15,363 nucleotides of DNA, taken from Candidatus Binatia bacterium. Lineage in GTDB: Bacteria; Desulfobacterota_B; Binatia; UBA9968; JAJDTQ01. Numbering within the stretch: the stretch's first letter is position 1; every line of letters begins with the position of its first letter. The notes beneath the pieces were generated by a model that had not been told where the DNA came from, ran no database searches, and worked only from the letters and a program-made list of their open reading frames with translations. Where the stretch lies: contig JAJDTQ010000238.1 in assembly GCA_022827045.1 (NCBI GenBank), forward strand, positions 1 through 15,363. The letters run 5' to 3'. This document shows positions 1 through 14,928 of this stretch, in pieces. The translations under genes and the position numbers were made by a program.

Positions 1-142
1 CAAAACTGATCGTCTCGCCTCCGTGACGCGACGCCATCACCTTCGTCAACGCCGCCGTCAGCGTCGTCTTGCCATGATCCACATGTCCAATCGTACCCAC
101 GTTCACATGCGGCTTGGTCCGCTCAAACTTCTGCTTCGCCAC
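1..142 (-). CDS. tufA: Elongation factor Tu, N-terminal fragment (cut by window edge)
   Basis: EF-Tu is the GTPase that delivers aminoacyl-tRNA to the ribosome A site. Only the first 47 codons are present; the gene runs off the left edge. The translation opens (M)[19 protein letters not shown] and continues with the P-loop GHVDHGKT at residues 19-26, which identifies the family. The start is a GTG at 140-142; no ATG fits, and AGAGGT (complement of 151-156) lies 8 nt upstream as a good ribosome binding site. It follows fusA by 30 bp, the usual last position of the str operon, hence the name tufA. Its codons favour G-ending choices (ACG, GTG, GCG, AAG) and include TTG and GGA, unlike neighbouring fusA. 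The second tuf copy is at the right edge of the window. Confidence 0.96.
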   Translation of the reverse strand, partial: MAKQKFERTKPHVNVGTIGHVDHGKTTLTAALTKVMASRHGGETISF

Positions 143-150
143 GATCGATT

Positions 151-156
151 ACCTCT
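151..156 (-). promoter_or_regulatory. Ribosome binding site of tufA
   Basis: Read on the minus strand, AGAGGT ends 8 nt before the GTG codon of tufA. It supports the GTG start, because no ATG is available in that frame near the conserved N-terminus. Confidence 0.7.
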
Positions 157-172
157 CGGATTACGGAGCGGT

Positions 173-2269
173 TCAGCCGCCCCTTGCGTTGATGATGTTT
201 TTCGCCACGTTCGGGGGAACCCTGGCGTAGCGGTCGAATTCCATCGTGTAGTTCGCCCGTCCCTGGCTCATGGAGCGCAGGTCGGTGGCATAGCCGAACA
301 TTTCCGCCAGCGGCACCCGGGCACGGATGACCTTGCCCATGGGCGAGTCCTCCAGCCCCTGGAGGACGCCCCGGCGCCGATTCAGGTCGCCGTTGACGTC
401 GCCCATGTAGTCCAGCGGACTGACCACCTCGACCTTCATGATGGGTTCCAGCACCACCGGGTCGGCCTTCGCGGCACCTTCCCTGAAGGCCAGTGAGCCC
501 GCGATGCGAAACGCCACCTCGCTGGAGTCCACGTCGTGACTGGAGCCGTCGTACAGCGTCACCTTGCAGTCCACCACCGGATAGCCGGCAATGACGCCGC
601 TGCTCATCTGTTCCCGAACGCCCCGGTCCACGGCCGAAATGAACTCCCTTGGCACCGCGCCTCCGACAACGGCATCGACGAACTCGTAACCGGCCCCCGG
701 CTCCTGCGGCTCGATTCGCAGGTACACGTGACCGTACTGTCCGCGGCCTCCGGTCTGGCGAACAAACCTGCCTTCCTGCTCGACGACGCTGCTGATCGTC
801 TCGCGGTAGGCCACCTGCGGACGGCCGACGGCCGCTTCGACCCTGAACTCCCGCTTCAACCGATCGACGATGATCTCCAGGTGCAGTTCGCCCATTCCGG
901 AAATGATCGTCTGCGCCGACTCCTCGTCGGTATGGATTCGAAATGACGGATCCTCCCGGGCGAGTTTGGACAGCGCCATGCCCAGCCGGTCCTGGTCCGC
1001 CCTGGTCCTGGGTTCCACCGCGACCGAGATGACCGGCTCGGGGAACTCCATGCGCTCGAGAACGATGCGCCGCGCCGGGTGGGTGAGGCTGTCTCCCGTG
1101 GTGACGTCCTTGAGGCCCACCGCAGCGGCGATGTCTCCTGCCCGCACTTCGGTCACTTCTTCGCGGTCGTTGGCGTGCATCTGCAGGATGCGCCCGATGC
1201 GCTCGCGCCTGGACCGTACCGTGTTGATGACCGTATCGCCGGACTTCAGCACGCCTGAGTAAACCCGGAAAAACGTCAGGTTGCCCACAAAGGGATCGGT
1301 GGCGATCTTGAACGCCAGCGCCGCGAACGGGGCGTCGTCGGAAGACTCGCACTCGGCTTCCGTGTCGTTTTCGAGGATCCCCTTGATGGCCGGCCGCTCG
1401 TTCGGGGAGGGCAGGTATTCGATGACGGCATCGAGCACCGCCTGCACCCCCTTGTTCTTGAACGCCGAACCGCACAGCACGGGCACGACCTCACCGCTGA
1501 GGCAACGCGCCCTGAGCCCCTTCCTGATCTCCGCCGGAGTGAGGTCTCCGTCGTTGAGGTACTTGTCCAGCAACGCCTCATCGCCCTCCGCAGCGGCCTC
1601 GACGAGTTTGTCGCGCCACTCCTGCGCCTGGGGGAGCAGCGTCTCCGGAACGGCCTGCTCGAAATAGCTCATGCCCTGCGTGGAGTCGTCCCAGGAAATC
1701 GCCCGCATCCGGACCAGGTCGACGACGCCGCTGAACGAGTCCTCGGCGCCGATGGGGACTTGCAGCGGCACGGGATTGCCGCCGAGCCGTTCCCTGATCT
1801 GGCGAACCACCCGGAAGTAGTCCGCGCCCGTACGGTCCATCTTGTTGACGAATGCGAGTCTCGGTACGCCGTAGTTGTTGGCCTGCCGCCAGACCGTCTC
1901 GGACTGCGGTTCCACACCGCCGACGGAACAGAACACCGCCACCGCCCCGTCCAGCACCCGCAGGCTGCGCTCCACCTCGATGGTGAAGTCCACGTGCCCG
2001 GGCGTGTCGATGATGTTGATGCGGTACTCGGGGAACTGCTGGTCCATTCCCCGCCAGAACGCCGTGGTCGCGGCAGACGTTATGGTGATGCCGCGCTCCT
2101 GCTCCTGCACCATCCAGTCCATGATGGCGGCGCCGTCATGGACCTCGCCCATCTTGTGGGACACGCCGGTGTAGAAGAGGACGCGCTCAGTCGTGGTGGT
2201 CTTGCCGGCATCGATGTGAGCCATGATGCCGATATTGCGATAACGCTCGATGGGGGTCTGCCGTGACAT
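173..2269 (-). CDS. fusA: Elongation factor G
   Basis: EF-G is the ribosomal translocase GTPase; it also acts in ribosome recycling with RRF. The protein is 698 aa, close to the 704 aa of E. coli. The G-domain motifs are in order: AHIDAGKT (residues 17-24), a switch I threonine in [15 protein letters not shown] (88-92), NKMD (142-145) and GSAF (267-270). The later EF-G domains follow, with conserved segments such as [18 protein letters not shown] and, near the C-terminus, [16 protein letters not shown]. The ATG start sits 22 bp after the rpsG stop. The upstream ribosome binding site is weak (CCAGG 2 nt before ATG), so translation may be coupled to rpsG. No frameshift or missing motif was seen. 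It is the third gene of the str operon, read from the promoter at 3296-3325. Confidence 0.98.
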   Translation of the reverse strand: MSRQTPIERYRNIGIMAHIDAGKTTTTERVLFYTGVSHKMGEVHDGAAIMDWMVQEQERGITITSAATTAFWRGMDQQFPEYRINIIDTPGHVDFTIEVERSLRVLDGAVAVFCSVGGVEPQSETVWRQANNYGVPRLAFVNKMDRTGADYFRVVRQIRERLGGNPVPLQVPIGAEDSFSGVVDLVRMRAISWDDSTQGMSYFEQAVPETLLPQAQEWRDKLVEAAAEGDEALLDKYLNDGDLTPAEIRKGLRARCLSGEVVPVLCGSAFKNKGVQAVLDAVIEYLPSPNERPAIKGILENDTEAECESSDDAPFAALAFKIATDPFVGNLTFFRVYSGVLKSGDTVINTVRSRRERIGRILQMHANDREEVTEVRAGDIAAAVGLKDVTTGDSLTHPARRIVLERMEFPEPVISVAVEPRTRADQDRLGMALSKLAREDPSFRIHTDEESAQTIISGMGELHLEIIVDRLKREFRVEAAVGRPQVAYRETISSVVEQEGRFVRQTGGRGQYGHVYLRIEPQEPGAGYEFVDAVVGGAVPREFISAVDRGVREQMSSGVIAGYPVVDCKVTLYDGSSHDVDSSEVAFRIAGSLAFREGAAKADPVVLEPIMKVEVVSPLDYMGDVNGDLNRRRGVLQGLEDSPMGKVIRARVPLAEMFGYATDLRSMSQGRANYTMEFDRYARVPPNVAKNIINARGG

Positions 2270-2291
2270 TGCCTGGATACCAATCCATCGA

Positions 2292-2771
2292 TTACCACCG
2301 GTAGTGGGCGAACGCCTTGTTGGCTTCGGCCATGCGGTGAGTGTCTTCGCGCCGCTTTACCGCCGAGCCGCGGTTATCCGCCGCGTCCAGCAGTTCGTGG
2401 GCGAGGCGCAGCGCCATGGTTTTTTCCGGGCGCTTGCGGGCCGCGTCGATGGCCCAGCGCATGGCCAGCGTTTCCCGCCGGGTGGCGCGGACTTCCACCG
2501 GGACCTGGTACGTGGCTCCACCCACGCGCCTGGACTTCACCTCGACCACCGGCTTGATGTTGTCCAGCGCCTGGGCGAGGAGTTCCAGCGACTTCTGCTC
2601 GTCCTGCCCCGACCGTACGGAGATGCGGTCCAGGGCACCGTACACGATGCGCTCGGCCACCGATTTCTTGCCGTTCAGCATGACCATGTTGATGAACTTG
2701 GCCAGCATCCGGTCGCCGTACTTGGGATCCGGCAGTACTTCTCGGCGGGGGGCTCTGCTGCGTCGTGACAT
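2292..2771 (-). CDS. rpsG: 30S ribosomal protein S7 (uS7)
   Basis: S7 nucleates assembly of the 30S head by binding the 3' major domain of 16S rRNA, and it contacts E-site tRNA and mRNA. The protein is 159 aa (156 in many gammaproteobacteria). Family hallmarks are the basic N-terminus [39 protein letters not shown], and the C-terminal [14 protein letters not shown]. The ATG start follows the rpsL stop by only 18 nt (CGGCGGCGGACCCCTACC). That spacer has no convincing Shine-Dalgarno sequence, which suggests coupling to rpsL translation. In E. coli the rpsL-rpsG spacer is about 100 nt and holds the S7 autoregulatory site; here it is too short for the same structure. Confidence 0.98.
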   Translation of the reverse strand: MSRRSRAPRREVLPDPKYGDRMLAKFINMVMLNGKKSVAERIVYGALDRISVRSGQDEQKSLELLAQALDNIKPVVEVKSRRVGGATYQVPVEVRATRRETLAMRWAIDAARKRPEKTMALRLAHELLDAADNRGSAVKRREDTHRMAEANKAFAHYRW

Positions 2772-2789
2772 GGTAGGGGTCCGCCGCCG

Positions 2790-3164
2790 TCAGTTTCTCG
2801 GCCGCTTGGCGCCGTACTTGGAGCGGCCCTGGCGGCGGTCGCCGACACCGGCGCAATCCAGCGTGCCGCGCACCACATGGTAGCGCACGCCCGGCAGATC
2901 CTTGACCCGCCCGCCGCGAATGAGCACCACCGAGTGTTCCTGCAGGTTATGGCCTTCGCCGCCGATATAGCTGGTTACCTCGAAGCCGTTGGTCAGCCGC
3001 ACGCGGGCCACCTTGCGCATCGCCGAATTGGGTTTCTTCGGCGTCGTGGTGTAGACACGCGTGCAGACGCCGCGCCGCTGGGGCGAGGCGCCCAGCGCCG
3101 GAACGTTGCTCTTGGCCCGCTTGATCGAGCGGGGCTTCCTGACCAGTTGATTCGTCGTCGCCAT
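2790..3164 (-). CDS. rpsL: 30S ribosomal protein S12 (uS12)
   Basis: S12 lies at the decoding centre of the 30S subunit and influences accuracy and streptomycin response. It is 124 aa, the same length as E. coli S12, and nearly colinear with it. PKKPNSA includes Lys43 and GGRVKDLPG includes Lys88 and Asp89 (numbering with Met1). These are the streptomycin-sensitive residues, and Asp89 is the residue that RimO methylthiolates in E. coli. The ATG start matches the conserved [13 protein letters not shown]-terminus. It is the first gene of the str operon, about 125 nt downstream of the predicted transcription start. The sequence directly upstream (GTGTGTGTAACGG) lacks a Shine-Dalgarno motif, which is unusual for such a highly expressed gene. 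Confidence 0.98.
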   Translation of the reverse strand: MATTNQLVRKPRSIKRAKSNVPALGASPQRRGVCTRVYTTTPKKPNSAMRKVARVRLTNGFEVTSYIGGEGHNLQEHSVVLIRGGRVKDLPGVRYHVVRGTLDCAGVGDRRQGRSKYGAKRPRN

Positions 3165-3187
3165 CCGTTACACACACAAATAAATCG

Positions 3188-3218
3188 GGCCCGCTGCCGG
3201 TCCTGCGGCAGCCGGGCC
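3188..3218 (-). terminator. Terminator-like hairpin in the rpsL leader (possible attenuator)
   Basis: Read on the minus strand, GGCCC and GCTGCCG pair with CGGCAGC and GGGCC: 12 base pairs with one bulged G and a 6 nt loop (CAGGAC). The stem is followed by CGATTTATTTG, a U-rich but interrupted tract. It lies between the str promoter and rpsL, 23 nt before the start codon, so it could reduce both rpoC readthrough and transcripts from the promoter. The imperfect U tract suggests a leaky terminator. It could instead be a translational or processing structure. Confidence 0.5.
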
Positions 3219-3230
3219 ACGCTGTCTTCG

Positions 3231-3248
3231 ACCGGGACAGGTCCCGGT
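3231..3248 (-). other. Leader hairpin in the rpsL 5' region
   Basis: Read on the minus strand, ACCGGGA and TCCCGGT form a perfect 7 bp stem with loop CCTG, 12 nt upstream of the terminator-like hairpin. The GTCCCGGTC arm could instead pair with GGCCGGGAC (positions 3269-3277; 8 Watson-Crick pairs plus one G-U), so two exclusive folds are possible. Function is unknown. Confidence 0.45.
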
Positions 3249-3295
3249 ACCTGCTGGTTGTCTCGACCGTCCCGGCCGACCCTGAACCGCGAGAG

Positions 3296-3325
3296 ATTCT
3301 AGGGTTGACCCAGTTGGCCTGTCAA
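3296..3325 (-). promoter_or_regulatory. Sigma-70 promoter of the str operon (rpsL-rpsG-fusA-tufA)
   Basis: On the minus strand a perfect -35 TTGACA (3320-3325) is separated by 18 bp from the -10 TAGAAT (3296-3301, 5 of 6 matches to TATAAT). The start of transcription is predicted near 3289, giving a leader of about 125 nt before rpsL. The bases after the -10 (CTCTCGCGG) are GC-rich, as is common for growth-rate and ppGpp-responsive ribosomal promoters; that regulation is inferred. The -35 starts only 17 bp after the rpoC stop, so the str operon probably receives both its own transcripts and rpoBC readthrough. Confidence 0.85.
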
Positions 3326-3327
3326 CC
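3303..3327. repeat. 7 bp inverted repeat overlapping the str promoter
   Basis: GGTTGAC and GTCAACC are a perfect inverted repeat with an 11 bp spacer. One arm covers most of the -35 box and the other lies just upstream of the -10. It could be an operator, a small hairpin at the 3' end of the rpoC transcript, or chance. No U tract follows on the minus strand, so it is not a typical intrinsic terminator. Confidence 0.5.
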
Positions 3328-3342
3328 GGAGATTCCGGGGCG

Positions 3343-7608
<4,266 letters not shown>

Positions 7609-7648
7609 ATGACTGTACCTGTTGCCGATGGGGCGGACGTGCGCCGGT

Positions 7649-11731
<4,083 letters not shown>

Positions 11732-11793
11732 CGCGAGTTACCTCGACTGCGTTGGTATGACGACGATGCAGGGCACGCCCAGCGCGATGCCGC

Positions 11794-11814
11794 TGCGCGT
11801 GTGTGCGCGTGCGC
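11794..11814. other. Alternating purine-pyrimidine tract in the rplL-rpoB gap
   Basis: Twenty-one consecutive bases alternate purine and pyrimidine, all CG, GC, GT or TG steps. This is the composition expected of Z-DNA-prone sequence under negative supercoiling. It lies just downstream of the hairpin at 11819-11849, in the transcribed spacer before rpoB. Whether it has a role is unknown. Confidence 0.6.
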
Positions 11815-11818
11815 TCCA

Positions 11819-11849
11819 CGGGCTCCCGCCGATCCGGGAAAACAGCCCG
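11819..11849 (-). other. Bulged hairpin in the rplL-rpoB spacer (candidate attenuator or processing site)
   Basis: On the minus strand CGGGCT pairs with AGCCCG. Inside it CCCG pairs with CGGG around GATCGG, with a GTTTT bulge on the 5' side. After one mismatch the stem can extend by two further G-C pairs. No U tract follows, so it is not a classical terminator. The E. coli rplL-rpoB spacer carries a partial terminator and an RNase III site that set ribosomal protein to polymerase ratios. This hairpin occupies the equivalent place in a shorter spacer (140 bp); a similar role is inferred. Confidence 0.45.
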
Positions 11850-11871
11850 CGGTGACGGAGGCGGATGCGAG

Positions 11872-12252
11872 TCACTTGATATCGACGCTCGCGCCAGCCT
11901 CTTCGAGCTGCTTCTTCACATCCTCTGCTTCTTCCCTGGTGATGGCTTCCCGAACCGCGCTCGGCGCGGCTTCGACCAGGTCCTTGGCCTCTTTCAGCCC
12001 GAGCCCGGTCAGCGATCTGACCACCTTGATGACGGGCACCTTGGCGGAACCGAAACTGGTCATGATGACGTCGAATTCGGTCTGCTCCTCCGCCTCGTCC
12101 TCCGCGGCGGCGCCACCGCCGTCGGCAGCGACGGCCACCGGAGCCGCGGCGGATACGCCCCACTTCTCCTCCAGCGACCTCACCAGATCAACGACTTCCA
12201 TGATCGGCTTGTTGCTCAACTCCTCGATGAGCTGTTCATTCGTCAAAGCCAT
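11872..12252 (-). CDS. rplL: 50S ribosomal protein L7/L12 (bL12)
   Basis: L7/L12 forms the flexible stalk that recruits translational GTPases (EF-G, EF-Tu, IF2, RF3). The protein is 126 aa (121 in E. coli). The N-terminal dimerisation and L10-binding domain is about residues 1-32 ([20 protein letters not shown]). It is followed by an Ala/Gly/Glu-rich hinge ([15 protein letters not shown], then [10 protein letters not shown]) slightly longer than in E. coli. The C-terminal domain begins at TEFDVIM and contains the factor-binding segment [13 protein letters not shown]. The ATG has a GGAG motif 9 nt upstream and follows rplJ by 53 bp. It belongs with rplJ in the L10 unit and is normally made in excess over other r-proteins. 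Confidence 0.98.
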   Translation of the reverse strand: MALTNEQLIEELSNKPIMEVVDLVRSLEEKWGVSAAAPVAVAADGGGAAAEDEAEEQTEFDVIMTSFGSAKVPVIKVVRSLTGLGLKEAKDLVEAAPSAVREAITREEAEDVKKQLEEAGASVDIK

Positions 12253-12305
12253 GGCTTACTTCTCCATCAGGTGAATTCAAGTTCTAACTTCTCAACCGAG
12301 ATTGG

Positions 12306-12827
12306 TTACTCGTCCTGCTCGCTGCGCGCCTTCAGGGCACGCGCCAGCATCGATCCGGGTTCGCTGAGCAGGCGAACGAGCTGCGTCATCGGCCCGTTCA
12401 GCGTTCTGAGCAGCATCGCGCGGGCCTCGTCCAGATTGGGCAGTGCCGCCACACGGTCCAGGTTCGTGGCATCGTACAGCTCTCCGCCCACTGCCACCGA
12501 TCGGGTGACCAGATGGGCGTGTTCCCTCGAGAAACCCTTGACCACGCGCGCCGCGGAGCCCGGGTCTTCCCTTGAGAAGGCCAGCAGCAGGGGGCCACTC
12601 AGCGACGGCTGAATGCATTCGAAGGGCGTTCCTTCGACGGCGCGCCGGGCGAGGGTGTTTTTCACGACCTTCATGTAGACGCCGGCGTTGCGGGCCTCGG
12701 TCCTGAGTTGGGTCATCTCCGCAACCGTCAGACCGCGGTACTCGGCGACCACGGCCGCCAGGGACGAGGCCGCCACGGCGTTGACGTCGGCGACCAGGGC
12801 CTTCTTTTGCTCCAGATTCAGCGCCAT
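12306..12827 (-). CDS. rplJ: 50S ribosomal protein L10 (uL10)
   Basis: L10 anchors the L7/L12 dimers to 23S rRNA next to L11. The protein is 173 aa (165 in E. coli). It begins MALNLEQKKALVADVNAVA and carries GVYMKVVKNTLARRAVEGTP, both characteristic of the family; the C-terminal helix (LVRLLSEPGSMLARALKA) is the expected L12-binding part. An excellent ribosome binding site, AGGAGAGG (complement of 12831-12838), precedes the ATG. Only 34 bp separate it from rplA. In E. coli this junction is much longer and contains a promoter and the L10-L12 repressor-binding leader. Here any such site must lie inside rplA, elsewhere, or be absent. Confidence 0.98.
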   Translation of the reverse strand: MALNLEQKKALVADVNAVAASSLAAVVAEYRGLTVAEMTQLRTEARNAGVYMKVVKNTLARRAVEGTPFECIQPSLSGPLLLAFSREDPGSAARVVKGFSREHAHLVTRSVAVGGELYDATNLDRVAALPNLDEARAMLLRTLNGPMTQLVRLLSEPGSMLARALKARSEQDE

Positions 12828-12861
12828 TTCCCTCTCCTGCCAGACTGCTGCCCGACCCCCC

Positions 12862-13557
12862 TCAACCGCCGACCGACGCCTGGTCGATGACGAATCCGGG
12901 GCCCATGGTCGACGACACGCTGACGCGCTTCATGTACTGTCCCTTCGAGGCCGCAGGCTTGGCCTTGTTCAGGTCCGAAAGCAATGCCTCCAGGTTTTCC
13001 CTGAGCGCCTCGACCCCGAATTCCACGTTGCCGATCTGGCAGTGCACCACGCCCGCCTTGTCGGTCCGGTACCGGACCTGCCCGGCCTTGGCGCTGCGCA
13101 CCGCGGCGGCCACGTCCGGGGTGACCGTGCCGACCTTGGGATTGGGCATGAGCCCCCGGGGACCGAGGATCCGGCCCAGCCGGCCCACCACCCGCATGGC
13201 ATCGGGGCTGGCGATGGCCACGTCGAAATTCAGCTCGCCGCCCTGGACGGTCTCGGCGAGATCCTCCATACCCACGATATCCGCCCCGGCCTCCTCGGCG
13301 GCGGCGGCCTGGTCGCCCTGGGCGAATACGGCCACGCGAACGTTCTTGCCGGTGCCGTTGGGCAGCACCGTCGAGCCCCGCACCACCTGGTCCGACCGCC
13401 TGGGGTCGACGCCCAGATTGACGGCGACGTCCACCGACTCGGTGAACTTCGCCTTCGCCAGTTCCTTCACCAGGCCGAAAGCTTCGTCCGCTGGATAGGC
13501 CCGGCCCCGCTCCACGCGGGCCCTGGCATCCTTGCGGTACTTAGTGAGTCTGGGCAT
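12862..13557 (-). CDS. rplA: 50S ribosomal protein L1 (uL1)
   Basis: L1 forms the mobile L1 stalk that handles E-site tRNA, and in E. coli it represses translation of its own operon. The protein is 231 aa (234 in E. coli) from the ATG at 13555-13557 ([14 protein letters not shown]). The frame stays open 21 codons upstream, but those residues are not L1-like and the conserved N-terminus fixes the start. Hallmarks are [39 protein letters not shown] and [19 protein letters not shown]. The start lies inside the last codons of rplK (17 bp overlap, different frame), and its ribosome binding site GGAGGGG is within rplK. This layout favours translational coupling of L11 and L1. Confidence 0.97.
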   Translation of the reverse strand: MPRLTKYRKDARARVERGRAYPADEAFGLVKELAKAKFTESVDVAVNLGVDPRRSDQVVRGSTVLPNGTGKNVRVAVFAQGDQAAAAEEAGADIVGMEDLAETVQGGELNFDVAIASPDAMRVVGRLGRILGPRGLMPNPKVGTVTPDVAAAVRSAKAGQVRYRTDKAGVVHCQIGNVEFGVEALRENLEALLSDLNKAKPAASKGQYMKRVSVSSTMGPGFVIDQASVGG

Positions 13558-13993
13558 CCATCCCCTCCACTTCCAGGCCGATGCTGCGTGCGCTGCCGGC
13601 GATGATCCTGATCGCAGCATCCATGTCCGCGGCGTTGAGATCCGCTTCCTTGATCTTCGCGATCTCTTCCAGTTGCTCCCGGGTGACCGTGCCGACCTTT
13701 TCCGTATTCGGTGTTCCGCTGCCTTTCTGAATGCCGGCGGCCTTCTTCAGCAGCACCGAGGCGGGCGGTGTCTTGGTAATGAAGGTGAAACTCTTGTCTG
13801 CGTACACGGAGATGACCACGGGGATGGGCATTCCCGCCTCGAGTTTCTGGGTCTGCGCGTTGAATACCTTGCAGAACTCCATGATGTTCACGCCATGCTG
13901 CCCGAGGGCCGGACCCACGGGCGGGCTCGGATTCGCCTGTCCGGCAGGAATCTGCAGCTTGATGAACGTATCGACCTTTTTCCTGACCGCCAT
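13541..13993 (-). CDS. rplK: 50S ribosomal protein L11 (uL11)
   Basis: L11 binds the GTPase-associated centre of 23S rRNA, is the target of thiostrepton-type antibiotics, and is needed for RelA activation. The protein is 150 aa (142 in E. coli). It has the proline-rich N-domain [20 protein letters not shown] followed by [15 protein letters not shown], and the RNA-binding C-domain with [17 protein letters not shown]. The C-terminus is several residues longer than in E. coli ([12 protein letters not shown]); the last six codons form the overlap with rplA. The ATG follows nusG by 17 bp, with GGAG 7 nt upstream. No separate L11-operon promoter or L1 leader fits in that gap, so it is probably transcribed with secE-nusG. 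Confidence 0.98.
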   Translation of the reverse strand: MAVRKKVDTFIKLQIPAGQANPSPPVGPALGQHGVNIMEFCKVFNAQTQKLEAGMPIPVVISVYADKSFTFITKTPPASVLLKKAAGIQKGSGTPNTEKVGTVTREQLEEIAKIKEADLNAADMDAAIRIIAGSARSIGLEVEGMDAQTH

Positions 13994-14010
13994 TTCGGGC
14001 TCCGTGCGCG

Positions 14011-14547
14011 TTACGCCTTCTCTACCTGGCTGAAGTCCAGTTCAACCGGGGTCGAACGGCCCAGTATCTGGACCGCCACCCGAACCTTGTTCTTGTCGTA
14101 ATTGACGTTCTCCACGACGCCGTTGAAATCGTTGAACGGACCGTCGTTCACCCGGACGACCTCGCCGGGCTCGAACAGCACCTTGGGCCGGGGCTTGTCC
14201 ACGCCCTCCTGGACTCGGTCCAGAATGGCGGTGGCTTCCTCATCCGTGATCGGGGCAGGCCTGTCGGTACTGCCGCCGATGAACCCGAGCACCTTGGGGA
14301 CCTCCTTGACCAGGTGCCAGCTCGATTCGTCCATCTCCATCTGCACGAGGACGTAGCCCGGGAAGAACTTGCGCTCGCTGCGCCGTTTCTGCCCGTCTCT
14401 CATCTCCACGACCTCCTCGGTCGGTACGAGGATTTCGCCGAACTTCTCCTCCAGGCCATAGCGCTTGATCCGCTCTTCCAGAGAGGACTTGACCTTGTGT
14501 TCGAAATTCGAATACGCGTGGACCACGTACCACCTCAAGTCCGACAC
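14011..14547 (-). CDS. nusG: Transcription termination/antitermination factor NusG
   Basis: NusG binds the RNA polymerase clamp through its NGN domain, and Rho or ribosomal protein S10 through its KOW domain, linking transcription to termination or translation. The protein is 178 aa (181 in E. coli). The NGN domain is about residues 4-117 ([34 protein letters not shown]). The KOW domain is 125-178 ([19 protein letters not shown]), ending [11 protein letters not shown]. Residue 162 is Leu (ILGRSTP), where E. coli has Phe165 (IFGRATP), a key contact with S10 and Rho. The start is GTG, 3 nt after the secE stop, with a G-rich AGGGGGG motif 7 nt upstream inside secE. This near contact suggests coupled translation of secE and nusG. 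Confidence 0.97.
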   Translation of the reverse strand: MSDLRWYVVHAYSNFEHKVKSSLEERIKRYGLEEKFGEILVPTEEVVEMRDGQKRRSERKFFPGYVLVQMEMDESSWHLVKEVPKVLGFIGGSTDRPAPITDEEATAILDRVQEGVDKPRPKVLFEPGEVVRVNDGPFNDFNGVVENVNYDKNKVRVAVQILGRSTPVELDFSQVEKA

Positions 14548-14550
14548 GGA

Positions 14551-14916
14551 TCAGCCCCCCTGCCCGGTCAGACGTCGCGTCAACGCCAGCAGCGACAGGT
14601 CGAGCAACCAGAAAAACACGCCCATGATCAGGGCGAATACCAGTACGGTCAGCGTCGTCTGCAGGGTCTCCTCGCGGGTAGGCCAGAACACCTTCTGCAT
14701 TTCCACGCGTGATCCCTGGATGAAGCGCCACAGCGTCTGGCCCTGGGTCGACTGCATCGCGACCGCGACCGCCAGCCCGAAAGCGATGAGCACACCCAGC
14801 GCGCGCAACGGAGTCGGGAAGTCCGCGTAGTAGTAGTAGCCGAGAATGCTGCCCACGAGAATGCCTGCCGCGAGCAGCAGTTTCAGCGTATCCAGAAAAC
14901 GGTTTTCAGTTTCCAC
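14551..14916 (-). CDS. secE: Protein translocase subunit SecE
   Basis: SecE is the essential clamp subunit of the SecYEG inner-membrane channel. From a GTG at 14914-14916 the protein is 121 aa (VETENRFLDTLK...), close to the 127 aa of E. coli. Three hydrophobic segments are visible: LLLAAGILVGSILGYYYY, LGVLIAFGLAVAVAM and LTVLVFALIMGVFFWLL. Between the second and third lies the conserved cytoplasmic motif EMQKVFWPTREETLQTT, which is diagnostic. The frame is open up to another GTG at 15000, but that would start 10 bp after the tRNA and add a non-conserved polar stretch. The chosen GTG has AGGGA 7 nt upstream. It sits between tRNA-Trp and nusG, as in many gammaproteobacteria. Confidence 0.93.
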   Translation of the reverse strand: METENRFLDTLKLLLAAGILVGSILGYYYYADFPTPLRALGVLIAFGLAVAVAMQSTQGQTLWRFIQGSRVEMQKVFWPTREETLQTTLTVLVFALIMGVFFWLLDLSLLALTRRLTGQGG

Positions 14917-14923
14917 CTTGGAT

Positions 14924-14928
14924 TCCCT
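14924..14928 (-). promoter_or_regulatory. Ribosome binding site that decides the secE start
   Basis: Minus-strand AGGGA lies 7 nt before the GTG at 14914-14916. It favours this start over the GTG at 15000, which would nearly abut the tRNA. Confidence 0.6.

Noticed and set aside
123..1475. A 450-codon minus-strand open frame inside fusA.
   Set aside because: It is an alternative frame of fusA with Gly/Arg-rich, unconserved translation; fusA in its own frame is intact and full length.
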